The notes beneath the pieces were generated by a model, which ran no database searches, was not told the origin of the DNA, and saw only the letters and a program-made list of their open reading frames with translations. Positions 53,131 through 61,203 of a stretch of 64,000 nucleotides of DNA are shown here, in pieces. The stretch comes from Ruminococcus sp. (lineage in GTDB: Bacteria > Bacillota > Clostridia > Oscillospirales > Ruminococcaceae): assembly GCF_024692365.1 (NCBI RefSeq), contig NZ_JAILMR010000086.1:29638-93637 (forward strand). Direction: 5' to 3'. A program made the translations under genes and the position numbers. The stretch's first letter is position 1; every line of letters starts with the position of its first letter.

Positions 53131-55359
53131 ATGTCCAAAAACACGGAAAACAGTTTTTCTTTTCAGTCGATAGTCCCGATCAAAGGCAAGAACCCCTGTA
53201 TCTTATATGAGCATCAGATCGAAGCGATGCAGGCATTAGATACGATCAATAATCAGGATAGCTTTCGTGCTTTATTGGTTTTACCTACTGGAAGCGGAAA
53301 AACGCTTACAGCTACATATTGGCTGTTAAAAAACGCCGTTGATAAAGGGAAGAAGATCATATGGATCGCTCATCGTCATTTGCTTCTTGAACAGGCAGCA
53401 GAAGCCTTTGAACTTAACAGCTATACAAACCTTTTGATCAATGTCAGCGGATATTCATACCGAATAGTATCGGGCATTCATGATAAGTCTGCTTCCATAA
53501 AAAAAGATGATGGTATTCTCTTTGTTAGCAAAGATTCCATCATTCGTAGCTTAAAGTCTCTTGATAAATGGCTTTCTGGCGAGGATGTTTATCTTGTTGT
53601 TGATGAAGCACATCATTCAGTTGCTAAATCATATCGTAAGATTATAGATTATGTATTTGAAAAGGCAAATAGTGTCAAGTTATTAGGTCTTACAGCAACT
53701 CCGTTCCGTACTGCTGACGCAGAAGCTGGGGCATTAAAGACCATATTCACCGATGATATTGTATACAAAACTGATCTTGACACGCTTATCAAGAAAGAAA
53801 TACTCGCTAAGCCGATTTGCCAGGAGTATGATACCGATATTCTCCTCGGTGCAAACATTGGTATAAAGGCATTAAGAAGCATCGAGCAGCTCGATGTTAT
53901 TCCGGAAGATATAGCAGATGAGATCAGTACCAATAAGGAGCGTAATCGCTTTATTGTAGAGAAGTATCTTGAAAACCATGAGGAATATGGACAAACCATT
54001 GTGTTTGCTCTGAATCAGAAGCACGCTATTGCCTTGAATGCTCTTTTTAACGAAAGGGGTAAAAAGTTTGGCGTTAAATCGGATTATATCATCTCAGGCT
54101 CAAGAAACGCCGATACAGGCAAAGGCTTTACAAGCGATGAGAATCTGAAAAAAATCGCCAAATATAGAGAGGGTAAAATCCAAGTTCTGATCAACGTTAA
54201 TATTCTGACGGAAGGAACCGATCTTCCTCAAACGCATACCGTTTTTCTCACACGCCCCACTATATCTACTGTTCTGATGACTCAGATGATAGGCAGAGCT
54301 TTGAGAGGTCCGAGAGCAGGCGGCACAAAAGAAGCATATATCGTCAGCTTTATTGATGATTGGAATAGTAAGATTTCTTGGGTGAATCCTGAAGCACTTA
54401 CGTCTGCGGATTATATTCAGCTCGACGATCCTGTGCATAAGCGAGAGAATATCATTCGGATGCTTTCTATTTCCGCCATAGAAGAACTCGCATTGCTGGC
54501 TGATGAATCGGTTGACACATCGCACTTGGAAGGCATTCCGCTGATAGAGCGTATTCCGTTAGGAATGTATACGTTTTCTTTCATAGATACAGTAGACGGT
54601 CATAGTATGGAACGCTATCATCAGATACTGGTATATAGTAGCACTAAATCAGCTTATGACAACTTAATTCGTAACATTCCTCATATATTCAAGAAACATC
54701 GAATTAAAGACGAATTATTAACTGACGAGCAACTGAAAAAACTATTAGATATATGTTCAAAGTATTATTTCAACCGTAATATGATACCTTCCTACAATCC
54801 CAAAGACATAGAGTATCTTATGAAATTCTATGCACAAAAAGAAATAGCTCCATTGTTTGTGACGTTTGATGATTTGGATCGTAAACGGCTTGATTTATCG
54901 ACAGTAGCAAAGAGAATACACGATGAAGATATGCGAAGAAGCGAAGAAGCTGAATACATTCAAAGCCTTTGGGATGAGGAAGGCAGTATTTTCCCCATAT
55001 ACTATACCAACTTCTACTTTTTCAAGAAAGTAATACAATCTGAACTTGACAAGATCTCAGGTGATATACCGATCGTCGCACTGAGACCACAGACGCTTAC
55101 TGAAAAGAAAAAGGCTTTAACGATGTCTATGCAGCAGCTTATTGATGCTTATCCTCAGTACGGTTTGGAATTACAGGAAGAAGTATATGCTCAGCATCAG
55201 AACGATAATTCTGATTACATCTGTTCAATATGCGGCAAAGCATATCGGACAAGAGAGGATATTAGCATAGATTATATCAAACCACTTGAAGCTGGTGGAA
55301 GTACAGTTGCAGATAATCTACAGCTCGTATGCAAAAAATGCAGAGGGAATAATCGGTAA
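53131..55359 (+). CDS. DEAD/DEAH helicase with C-terminal HNH domain
   Basis: A 742-aa protein from ATG 53131, nine bases after GAGG (ATG at 53125 is too close). It is a superfamily 2 helicase like the R subunits of restriction systems: LPTGSGKTLTATYWLL (about 52), VVDEAHHSV (about 158), LGLTATPFR, then TQMIGRALRGPRAGGTKEAY (about 385). The last 40 residues, CSICGKAYRTREDISIDYIK followed by PLEAGGSTVADNLQLVCKKC, form a zinc-binding HNH nuclease. It is probably a defence or DNA-processing enzyme that senses and cuts foreign DNA. The TAATG overlap couples it to a 172-aa gene. Confidence 0.9.
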   Translation: MSKNTENSFSFQSIVPIKGKNPCILYEHQIEAMQALDTINNQDSFRALLVLPTGSGKTLTATYWLLKNAVDKGKKIIWIAHRHLLLEQAAEAFELNSYTNLLINVSGYSYRIVSGIHDKSASIKKDDGILFVSKDSIIRSLKSLDKWLSGEDVYLVVDEAHHSVAKSYRKIIDYVFEKANSVKLLGLTATPFRTADAEAGALKTIFTDDIVYKTDLDTLIKKEILAKPICQEYDTDILLGANIGIKALRSIEQLDVIPEDIADEISTNKERNRFIVEKYLENHEEYGQTIVFALNQKHAIALNALFNERGKKFGVKSDYIISGSRNADTGKGFTSDENLKKIAKYREGKIQVLINVNILTEGTDLPQTHTVFLTRPTISTVLMTQMIGRALRGPRAGGTKEAYIVSFIDDWNSKISWVNPEALTSADYIQLDDPVHKRENIIRMLSISAIEELALLADESVDTSHLEGIPLIERIPLGMYTFSFIDTVDGHSMERYHQILVYSSTKSAYDNLIRNIPHIFKKHRIKDELLTDEQLKKLLDICSKYYFNRNMIPSYNPKDIEYLMKFYAQKEIAPLFVTFDDLDRKRLDLSTVAKRIHDEDMRRSEEAEYIQSLWDEEGSIFPIYYTNFYFFKKVIQSELDKISGDIPIVALRPQTLTEKKKALTMSMQQLIDAYPQYGLELQEEVYAQHQNDNSDYICSICGKAYRTREDISIDYIKPLEAGGSTVADNLQLVCKKCRGNNR

Positions 55360-55877
55360 TGGCAAAGTATAAGTTTACTCCGCTTGATTTTTACAACTAC
55401 ATTCTTTTATATGATCTAAGGTTTTCGGAGCAGAACAGGATAATAGAGGATTTTTTTAAAGCTCACAACTCAGAACTTGCATCAACATACAGAAAAGATT
55501 TATCCCTGCTGAGAAAAGAGATCAACAATATAAAGATATGTAACACTGCCATAGACGGTGAGCTTGATGAGGTTGCAGTTATTCTTAACGAGCTAAAAGT
55601 GAAGTATAAGTTTACCCCTCAAAAAGAGGACTATCTTTTTGCAGATTATTTCAAGATGTTGAAATTGCAGTTATTATATTCTGGTATCACTTATAAAAAG
55701 GTGAAGCTGCGAACAATCCTGACAAAATTCGGATATAAGAAACGCACAGAACAAGTCAGGAAGGATTTGGTTAATGCAATAAATAATCTTGGACTTCACC
55801 CATATTTATCCAAGAGGGCTGAATGCGAGATTACTAAAATTCCCTTGGATTCAATTATTAGTTTCCGATTACAATGA
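55359..55877 (+). CDS. Unknown 172-aa partner of the helicase-HNH protein
   Basis: ATG overlaps the TAA of the helicase gene by one base. It starts MAKYKFTPLDFYNYILLYDL and is basic and helical, with repeated YKFTP segments (residues 4-8 and about 80). The end (KKVKLRTILTKFGYKKRTEQ) looks like a DNA-binding helix-turn-helix. No family is recognised. It likely assists or regulates the helicase. Confidence 0.7.
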   Translation: MAKYKFTPLDFYNYILLYDLRFSEQNRIIEDFFKAHNSELASTYRKDLSLLRKEINNIKICNTAIDGELDEVAVILNELKVKYKFTPQKEDYLFADYFKMLKLQLLYSGITYKKVKLRTILTKFGYKKRTEQVRKDLVNAINNLGLHPYLSKRAECEITKIPLDSIISFRLQ

Positions 55878-55881
55878 AATG

Positions 55882-55918
55882 ATCCCCGATGATTATCTGT
55901 ATGATGACCATCGGGGAT
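55882..55918. terminator. Bidirectional terminator
   Basis: ATCCCCGATG (55882-55891) pairs with CATCGGGGAT (55909-55918), followed by TTTTTTA on the plus strand. It lies between the convergent 172-aa and radical SAM genes. Confidence 0.85.
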
Positions 55919-55921
55919 TTT

Positions 55922-57283
55922 TTAGTAGCCTATTTCGTACAAACATTCTGCCAATACTTTATCGCAGGTGTTGCAGGAAAACATATCTCCTGTTTCTAAT
56001 TGAGATATTCCTATACAATGAGGACACTTATCAACGTACTTACATTCCCTGCATTTCGTAGCATTTTCCCATGAGAGCAGCGATATAAGTTTCCTTCTCT
56101 TTTCTGAGTTCCAGATGTTTGAAATAGCCTCATCAAATATATTACCCATTGGATACTTTAGCGACACACAAGGGAACACCGTTCCATCAGGAGATACGTC
56201 AAGCGAAGTACGTCCTGCTCCGCAGAAGAAAACGTCGTTTTCTTTTTCAGCCCCGATATGTTGGTCAATGGAGTAAAAGCGTTCTTTTTCAATCGAAAGA
56301 GCTTTTTTGATAGCGTTTTTGTCTTCGACAAAATATTGCATAGGTGAATCGCTTCCATCATTTTTATAGATAAGGCTTATCCCTATACGGTATTCTACAT
56401 CAAGTTCTTTTATAAACGATACAATGCTTTCGATTTTATCTACGTTATTCTTCAGTAACATAACGTTCAATACAACCGAGATTCCTGCCTGCTTTATCTT
56501 CTTTATAGTGCTGACTGTTTTGTTGAAGGAGCCAGGGATAGTAGTTATACCTTCGTGTGTTTCTGCATCAGCACCGTACAAACTTATAAAGAAAGCCTGG
56601 GGTTTGTGTGCTAAAATATTGCTTAATTCTTCTGGATGCTCCGAGAGATAGACAGCATTTGTAAATATATCACATGAGAATCCCATATTTCGAGTGTATA
56701 CGAACAAATCCGTGAATTCCTTGAACATAAATGGATCGCCGCCTGTGAATGTAATGTGCATACATTTCATCTGATACAGATCACTTATTACCTTTTTTAC
56801 CTGTTCAATAGTAAGTGGCTGTTTCTTGTTGCTGTCTGTGGGATAATTTGCATAGCAGTGTATACATTTTTCATTGCAGGCGTATGTTAGCTCAAATGTC
56901 ACAGAATATATCAAGCCCTTATCTTGATATATCTGCATAATCTGTCCTTCAAAATCCTCCTGCGGACGTTTAGACTGATTGTTTTCCTCCGAAGTGTGGG
57001 TGTAATAACTTCCATTTATCATTATTACACCTTCTTCAAACAAAACATTGATGAATTCTTCAATGTCATCTATAATTTCATCTTGTGGAATATCATAGAG
57101 TTCGGAGATATTTGCAACAATGTCATAAAATTCTGCACGTCCTTCGGAAGATATAAATCTCCATATATCAGCAGAAACATTTTCAAGCGTCATTATTTCA
57201 TTGCATCGAACATTTTTTAATATGATAACATCATCTAAATCTCTAAAAATTACGTCTAATGCATTATATGAAATCAATGCCAT
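55922..57283 (-). CDS. Radical SAM/SPASM peptide maturase
   Basis: A 453-aa protein from ATG 57283 (MALISYNALDVIFRDLDDV), with TTTAGGAG eight bases upstream; longer in-frame starts lie in the precursor hairpin and are rejected. The first 90 residues resemble a PqqD-type RiPP recognition element. The radical SAM core has CNEKCIHCYANYP (about 138), the CxxxCxxC cluster. The C-terminal SPASM part has CGAGRTSLDVSPDGTVFPCV, CRECKYVDKCPHC and FSCNTCDKVLAEC, ligands for auxiliary Fe-S clusters. Such enzymes install thioether or C-C links in ribosomal peptides. The precursor gene lies upstream in the same transcript. Confidence 0.92.
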   Translation of the reverse strand: MALISYNALDVIFRDLDDVIILKNVRCNEIMTLENVSADIWRFISSEGRAEFYDIVANISELYDIPQDEIIDDIEEFINVLFEEGVIMINGSYYTHTSEENNQSKRPQEDFEGQIMQIYQDKGLIYSVTFELTYACNEKCIHCYANYPTDSNKKQPLTIEQVKKVISDLYQMKCMHITFTGGDPFMFKEFTDLFVYTRNMGFSCDIFTNAVYLSEHPEELSNILAHKPQAFFISLYGADAETHEGITTIPGSFNKTVSTIKKIKQAGISVVLNVMLLKNNVDKIESIVSFIKELDVEYRIGISLIYKNDGSDSPMQYFVEDKNAIKKALSIEKERFYSIDQHIGAEKENDVFFCGAGRTSLDVSPDGTVFPCVSLKYPMGNIFDEAISNIWNSEKRRKLISLLSWENATKCRECKYVDKCPHCIGISQLETGDMFSCNTCDKVLAECLYEIGY

Positions 57284-57304
57284 ATTAACCACTCCTAAAA
57301 GAAA

Positions 57305-57334
57305 ATGGACAGCTACCAATACGGCAGCCGTCCA
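57305..57334 (-). terminator. Attenuator between precursor and maturase
   Basis: ATGGAC...GTCCAT forms a near-perfect stem (57305-57334), followed on the minus strand by TTTTCTTTT. It is placed 24 bases below the stop of the precursor and before the maturase ribosome site, so the precursor would be expressed more strongly than the enzyme. Confidence 0.75.
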
Positions 57335-57357
57335 TAAGTTTTGAGTATCTGATAATC

Positions 57358-57471
57358 TTATGCTCTCAGGCAATGAGAACGACCAGTACCACCGCTGGAG
57401 CAACCCATAGAAACCGTTACATCTGTCTTACCCTTAGAAGATACAACAGGCTTTGTATAAGTCTTTTTCAT
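57358..57471 (-). CDS. RiPP precursor peptide, 37 aa
   Basis: Too short for usual gene calling. The peptide starts MKKTYTKPVVSSKGKTDVTV and ends SMGCSSGGTGRSHCLRA, with cysteines at 24 and 34. The leader has a Y-x-K-P motif (residues 5-8) of the kind bound by PqqD-like recognition domains. A strong AGGAGG site precedes the ATG and a full promoter lies 60 bases upstream. The C-terminal core, rich in G, S and C, is a plausible substrate for thioether (sactipeptide or ranthipeptide-type) crosslinking by the adjacent enzyme. No protease, exporter or immunity gene was seen, which leaves its role open. Confidence 0.8.
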   Translation of the reverse strand: MKKTYTKPVVSSKGKTDVTVSMGCSSGGTGRSHCLRA

Positions 57472-57528
57472 ATGTTTTCCTCCTTTCTCATAAGTGTTCA
57501 TTACTTGTCGCACTTTACTTACAATGAT

Positions 57529-57557
57529 ATTATATCACAAGAAAAATTATTTGTCAA
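57529..57557 (-). promoter_or_regulatory. Promoter of the RiPP cassette
   Basis: On the minus strand TTGACA (57557-57552), 17 bases, TATAAT (57534-57529). TTACTTG overlapping the -35 and CAAGTAA downstream form an inverted pair, a possible operator. The gap beyond to 57771 holds only an AT-rich stretch with TTTTACGTTGTTTC and the E2-like junction sequence. Confidence 0.8.
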
Positions 57558-57771
57558 GTAAAAGCCTCGAAAAAGCCCGTAAAATCAGCTCGCAAAATGC
57601 ACAAAAAAATAATCTGATTTTTGACACTTGCAAAAGTGGCTATTTTACGTTGTTTCAGAGCTTCTGAAAAATAAATAAAAAGCAAAATAAACATAGTGTG
57701 GCTGAGAAAGAGTTGCTTCCTAATTCATAAGAACCAGTCACTTCGACTCCACCGGAATCAAAGTCCCCCTA

Positions 57772-58578
57772 TCAGCTATCCTCTCCGTCCTCATCTTCCC
57801 CCTCACGGATACCTCTGCTGCGGAGTTCTTCCTGGATCTCTTTCATCTGCTGTTCAGCCGATGTTTTATCCCGCCGTGTGACCACCTTATAGCCTTTGGC
57901 ATTCTTGAATTTGGCTGCTTTGTAGGGAGCATAACGTTTTGTGCCAGGCGGTGTTGTCCTGTATGTGATATGAACACCATTGGTTTTCTTATTTTCAGCT
58001 TTGATCTCGCTCAGGAAACCGTTGACCGCCATATTCATAAACTCCTCAAAGTTATAGAACTGGCTTGGCGCAAAGTACCAGTAATTGTTTAAGCCTTTCA
58101 TCAATACAAACACCTTGCCGTCTGTCAATTGATCTTTTACAGTTTTTGGGACATTATCTGCGTCAAGGTCTTTTATGTCAACAACCTCTATCCGATAGCC
58201 CATAGCTTTCAGGGCAGGATAGAGTGTGCTTTTATATTTTTTCCCCGTAAGCAGTTCTTTCCCCATGTGGTAAACTTTCATGCTGTCAGTGTCGAATTGG
58301 CTGTCTTCAAGTTTCAGCTTTGTCTGCATACCCTGATAGAAGCCTTCGTCATAACCGCTAGCAAATACAGCGATGCTTTCAAACTCCACGCCGTAAACAT
58401 CAGCCAAAGAGTGAACATAATACTCGCTGATATTAACTTTTCCGTTTTCAATGCCGTTGTAGATCGTGCGAGAACCGCCCATAAGTTCAGCGACTTTCGC
58501 CTGCGTATAACCATGCTCTTTCCGCAGTTTTACGATATTCTGACGTGTCTGCTCCTGATTTATATTGTTATTCGCCAT
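57772..58578 (-). CDS. E3 XRE-family regulator
   Basis: A 268-aa protein with GGAGGG nine bases before the ATG. Residues about 10-65 are a HTH_XRE domain (LRKEHGYTQAKVAELMGGSR). The C-terminal part includes YHMGKELLTGKKYKSTLYPA and is uncharacterised; it ends in an acidic tail REGEDEDGEDS. It takes the place of the E2 repressor upstream of the DUF3987 gene, but only the HTH part is comparable. Confidence 0.85.
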   Translation of the reverse strand: MANNNINQEQTRQNIVKLRKEHGYTQAKVAELMGGSRTIYNGIENGKVNISEYYVHSLADVYGVEFESIAVFASGYDEGFYQGMQTKLKLEDSQFDTDSMKVYHMGKELLTGKKYKSTLYPALKAMGYRIEVVDIKDLDADNVPKTVKDQLTDGKVFVLMKGLNNYWYFAPSQFYNFEEFMNMAVNGFLSEIKAENKKTNGVHITYRTTPPGTKRYAPYKAAKFKNAKGYKVVTRRDKTSAEQQMKEIQEELRSRGIREGEDEDGEDS

Positions 58579-58627
58579 ATCTCATTTCCCTCCGAGAATG
58601 TCTTGCTTGTACATGACGTATCAAAAA

Positions 58628-58712
58628 TGTCAGGTGACAAAGTCCTAATTGTACTTGACCATGTCTTAAATTTGCCTGACATATTGAAATGTTACTTTTC
58701 TTATGTTACAAT
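58628..58712 (+). promoter_or_regulatory. Operator region and promoter of the E3 backbone operon
   Basis: The palindrome TGTCA-gg-TGACA (58628-58639) is followed by related half-sites (TTGACCATGTC about 58655, CTGACATA about 58676). TTGAAA (58684-58689), 17 bases, TACAAT (58707-58712) may form the promoter. The E3 XRE regulator is the likely ligand. Confidence 0.5.
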
Positions 58713-58835
58713 TCTATCATAGACTTGAAGATATGTCAAGAGACGGTCAAGCCTATCACAGCGGAGAACAGAGAAAAACACTCTGCTGCACATATAAAAG
58801 CGCTTTTATAAATCTACAAGAAAGGAAAAACTAAC

Positions 58836-60296
58836 TTGAATGACAACAACAAGTGGGTACAGCCCACACCACTCCGTCCCGACGGAACAAACCTCCTGCC
58901 GTTCCCTGTGAACGCACTCCCACCTATTATAGGTGATATGGCTGACGCAATAGCGACCACCACCTCAACAGACGTTGCAATGGCAGGCACTTCTATACTC
59001 TCGGCGGTGAGCTACTGCTTTTCGGGAGTATATAGAATGTCGGCAAAGCGTGACCACACCGAGCCGCTTGTGCTGTACTCTCTCACTGTTGCAGAACCCA
59101 GTTTCAAGAAATCGCCTGTTATTTCTTTGGTGAAGCGTCCTTACGCCACATTCGCCCATGACTGGAACGAGAGCAACAAGCAGGACATTTTCAAGTTGCA
59201 GGCTGAACGCAAGCTGTTGGAAAGCAAAATGCTCACCCTCGAAAAGAAAGATGATGTGACCGCCGAGGAGATAGCAAAACTTCAGACCGACCTGAGCAAT
59301 ATCCCTCAGAGCAACTTTCGCAGGATTGCGGTGGACGATGTCACTCCCGAATCGCTGGTACGTCTGCTTGAAGAAAACGGAACGCTCCTTATGATCTCCG
59401 ACGAAGCAGGAATGCTCGGAAATTTCAGCGGACGGTATTCCAACAACGTGCCGAACATTGACCTGTTGTTGAAGTGCTGGAACGGAGAAACTTTCATCAG
59501 CGACAGGGCTACAAGGGCGAGCATTGTTCTGAAAAAGCCGTATATGAGCGTTTGTCTTGCGTGTCAGCCCTATGTGTTCGACAGCATGATAAACAACACG
59601 GCATTTCGTGGCAGCGGTCTTATCGCTCGCTTTCTCTACTGTTTTCCGAAAAGCAATATCGGCACACGCAAGTATGATACGCAGGCTGTCCCCGAAGCGG
59701 TGACTGTGAACTACAAAAATCTGACTTACAAGCTGTTGCAGGATAAGTTCACTTTTCACAGCGACATGGAAAAATATCTCCACTTCGACGGCAAGGCTTA
59801 CGGGGAGTTCGTGGACTACTACAACAACTATATCGAGCCTCAGCTTGTCACAGACATGGCATTTTGCAAGGACTGGGGCGGCAAATATCACGGACTTATC
59901 CTGCGTTTGTGCGGTATAATTCACTGCATCAAGTGTGCTTTGAACGGCGTTGACCCCGTTGAAGTTCGTGTGGATATAGACACCTTTTGCAACGCAATTG
60001 AGATAGGCGAATATTTCCGTGAGCAGGCGATATATGCTTACAGTTTGGGTGATACCGACTTCGCAACCGTTAAAGCCGAGAGGGCACTTGCCAAGATACG
60101 CTCTAAACATATTCAGCAGATAAGGCAGAATGACCTATACAAGCTGTGCAGATGTACGCTTTTCAAGAACGCCACCGACTTTGCTGAGACAATGGAGATG
60201 TTGGAGGAATACAACTACATCGTCCGCACCACGAGCAAGGGAGCGAACAACAAAACAATGACTGATGTGATCGTCAACCCGAACTTTTACAGATGA
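58836..60296 (+). CDS. E3 DUF3987-family protein, primase/helicase-like
   Basis: A 486-aa protein with a TTG start at 58836 after AAAGGA. It contains LPFPVNALPPIIGDMADAIA, VAEPSFKKSPVISLVKRPYA (degenerate P-loop position), AVDDVTPESLVRLLEENGT and MISDEAGMLGNFSGRY. It is homologous to the E2 protein at 44301 over its full length, including the C-terminal DLYKLCRCTLFKNATDFAET. Likely role in element replication or stability. A minus-strand frame of 381 codons inside is a shadow. Confidence 0.88.
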   Translation: MNDNNKWVQPTPLRPDGTNLLPFPVNALPPIIGDMADAIATTTSTDVAMAGTSILSAVSYCFSGVYRMSAKRDHTEPLVLYSLTVAEPSFKKSPVISLVKRPYATFAHDWNESNKQDIFKLQAERKLLESKMLTLEKKDDVTAEEIAKLQTDLSNIPQSNFRRIAVDDVTPESLVRLLEENGTLLMISDEAGMLGNFSGRYSNNVPNIDLLLKCWNGETFISDRATRASIVLKKPYMSVCLACQPYVFDSMINNTAFRGSGLIARFLYCFPKSNIGTRKYDTQAVPEAVTVNYKNLTYKLLQDKFTFHSDMEKYLHFDGKAYGEFVDYYNNYIEPQLVTDMAFCKDWGGKYHGLILRLCGIIHCIKCALNGVDPVEVRVDIDTFCNAIEIGEYFREQAIYAYSLGDTDFATVKAERALAKIRSKHIQQIRQNDLYKLCRCTLFKNATDFAETMEMLEEYNYIVRTTSKGANNKTMTDVIVNPNFYR

Positions 60297-60398
60297 TGAA
60301 ATCTGTACTTTCCGCATTTTGCACACTTTGTAATTGCAAAATGCTCAAAATGTCCAAAGTTCATAAAACTAAAACCGTAGAAAGAGAGAGGTTTAATT

Positions 60399-60695
60399 AT
60401 GACTACTACACAGAAAAAAGAGATCGTAGACAACATTCTGGAGCTGCTCATTCAGCTCACCGAGGACGGGGAGAACTCCGCTACGCAGAACGCTAAAGCA
60501 CCGACCACCGACAAGGTGGAGATGCTGACTATCAAGGAGAGTGCCGCACTCATCAGTGGTCTTTCCGAACACACTGTCCGCCAGCTTGTGAAACAGGGTA
60601 AGGTCAAGTCTGTCCGCACCGGCGAGGGCAGGAACGGAAAGATCCTTGTGAACAAGGCTGACCTGATCGCCTATTTCAGCGGGAAGGGGGTGTGA
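60399..60695 (+). CDS. E3 excisionase-like HTH protein
   Basis: A 98-aa protein after AGAGAGG: MTTTQKKEIVDNILELLIQL, then HTH LTIKESAALISGLSEHTVRQ and wing RTGEGRNGKILVNKADLIAY. It is a homologue of the genes at 34761 and 48063. It is followed after three bases by the 60-aa gene. Confidence 0.8.
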   Translation: MTTTQKKEIVDNILELLIQLTEDGENSATQNAKAPTTDKVEMLTIKESAALISGLSEHTVRQLVKQGKVKSVRTGEGRNGKILVNKADLIAYFSGKGV

Positions 60696-60698
60696 TAT

Positions 60699-60881
60699 AT
60701 GGTCGATATGGAAAAGGTCAAAACGCTGATTTCTATGCTTGAAGAAAGAAGCGGTCTTGATGTGCGTGAAGCTGTCGCTCGTTCGTTTTTCTATCTCAAT
60801 TCTTATGAGCTTACGACTTACAGAAAAAAGATAGACTATCTCCTCGAAACTTTTGGTGTTGAGGAAGAGCCGACGTTCTGA
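60699..60881 (+). CDS. E3 conserved 60-aa backbone protein
   Basis: MVDMEKVKTLISMLEERSGL from ATG 60699; GGGGGTG lies just upstream. Homologue of the E2 gene at 45941 with the conserved LDVREAVARS and GVEEEP segments. Upstream of the candidate oriT. Unknown function. Confidence 0.72.
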   Translation: MVDMEKVKTLISMLEERSGLDVREAVARSFFYLNSYELTTYRKKIDYLLETFGVEEEPTF

Positions 60882-60956
60882 TTTTTGCGATTTTTATGAT
60901 CGCATTATGGGATTTTTGTAATGCGTTTTTTTGCATTACTGTGTCCACATTTTCGG

Positions 60957-61032
60957 CTGCTTTGTCAGCCGTTCAGCCTCGCAGAGCCCCATAAGCATTT
61001 TTGATAGTCCGAGTAGGCTGTCAAAAGTGCTT
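60957..61032 (+). other. Candidate oriT of E3
   Basis: In the 322-base gap before the relaxase gene. A CGGCTG...CAGCCG hairpin (about 60955-60972) is as in E2. AAGCATTTTTGATAG (60993-61007) pairs with CTGTCAAAAGTGCTT (61018-61032), with a few G-T pairs. GGCGCTCTGCACCG follows at about 61047, also shared with E2. Expected site for MobV nicking. Confidence 0.45.
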
Positions 61033-61203
61033 TGGGGTTACTGGCGGCGCTCTGCACCGAAAGTAAATTTCGCTGCTGCGCAGCGTTCTATGCTGCCCGG
61101 TCATAAGGGTCAGCACGATGCTCCTGCATCGTTCCCGACTTTGTCGGGATCCTCCCGTAAGGGAGTCTATCGCTAACCATTCAAACAAAACTTAGAAAGA
61201 GAG

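Noticed and set aside
57284..57403. N-terminal extension of the radical SAM protein to about 493 aa
   Set aside because: The extra codons cover the attenuator hairpin and overlap the end of the precursor gene; ATG 57283 has a good ribosome site.
58965..60110. Long minus-strand open frame (381 codons) inside the E3 DUF3987 gene
   Set aside because: It lies wholly within a well-supported plus-strand gene conserved in E2 and has no ribosome site or recognisable family.
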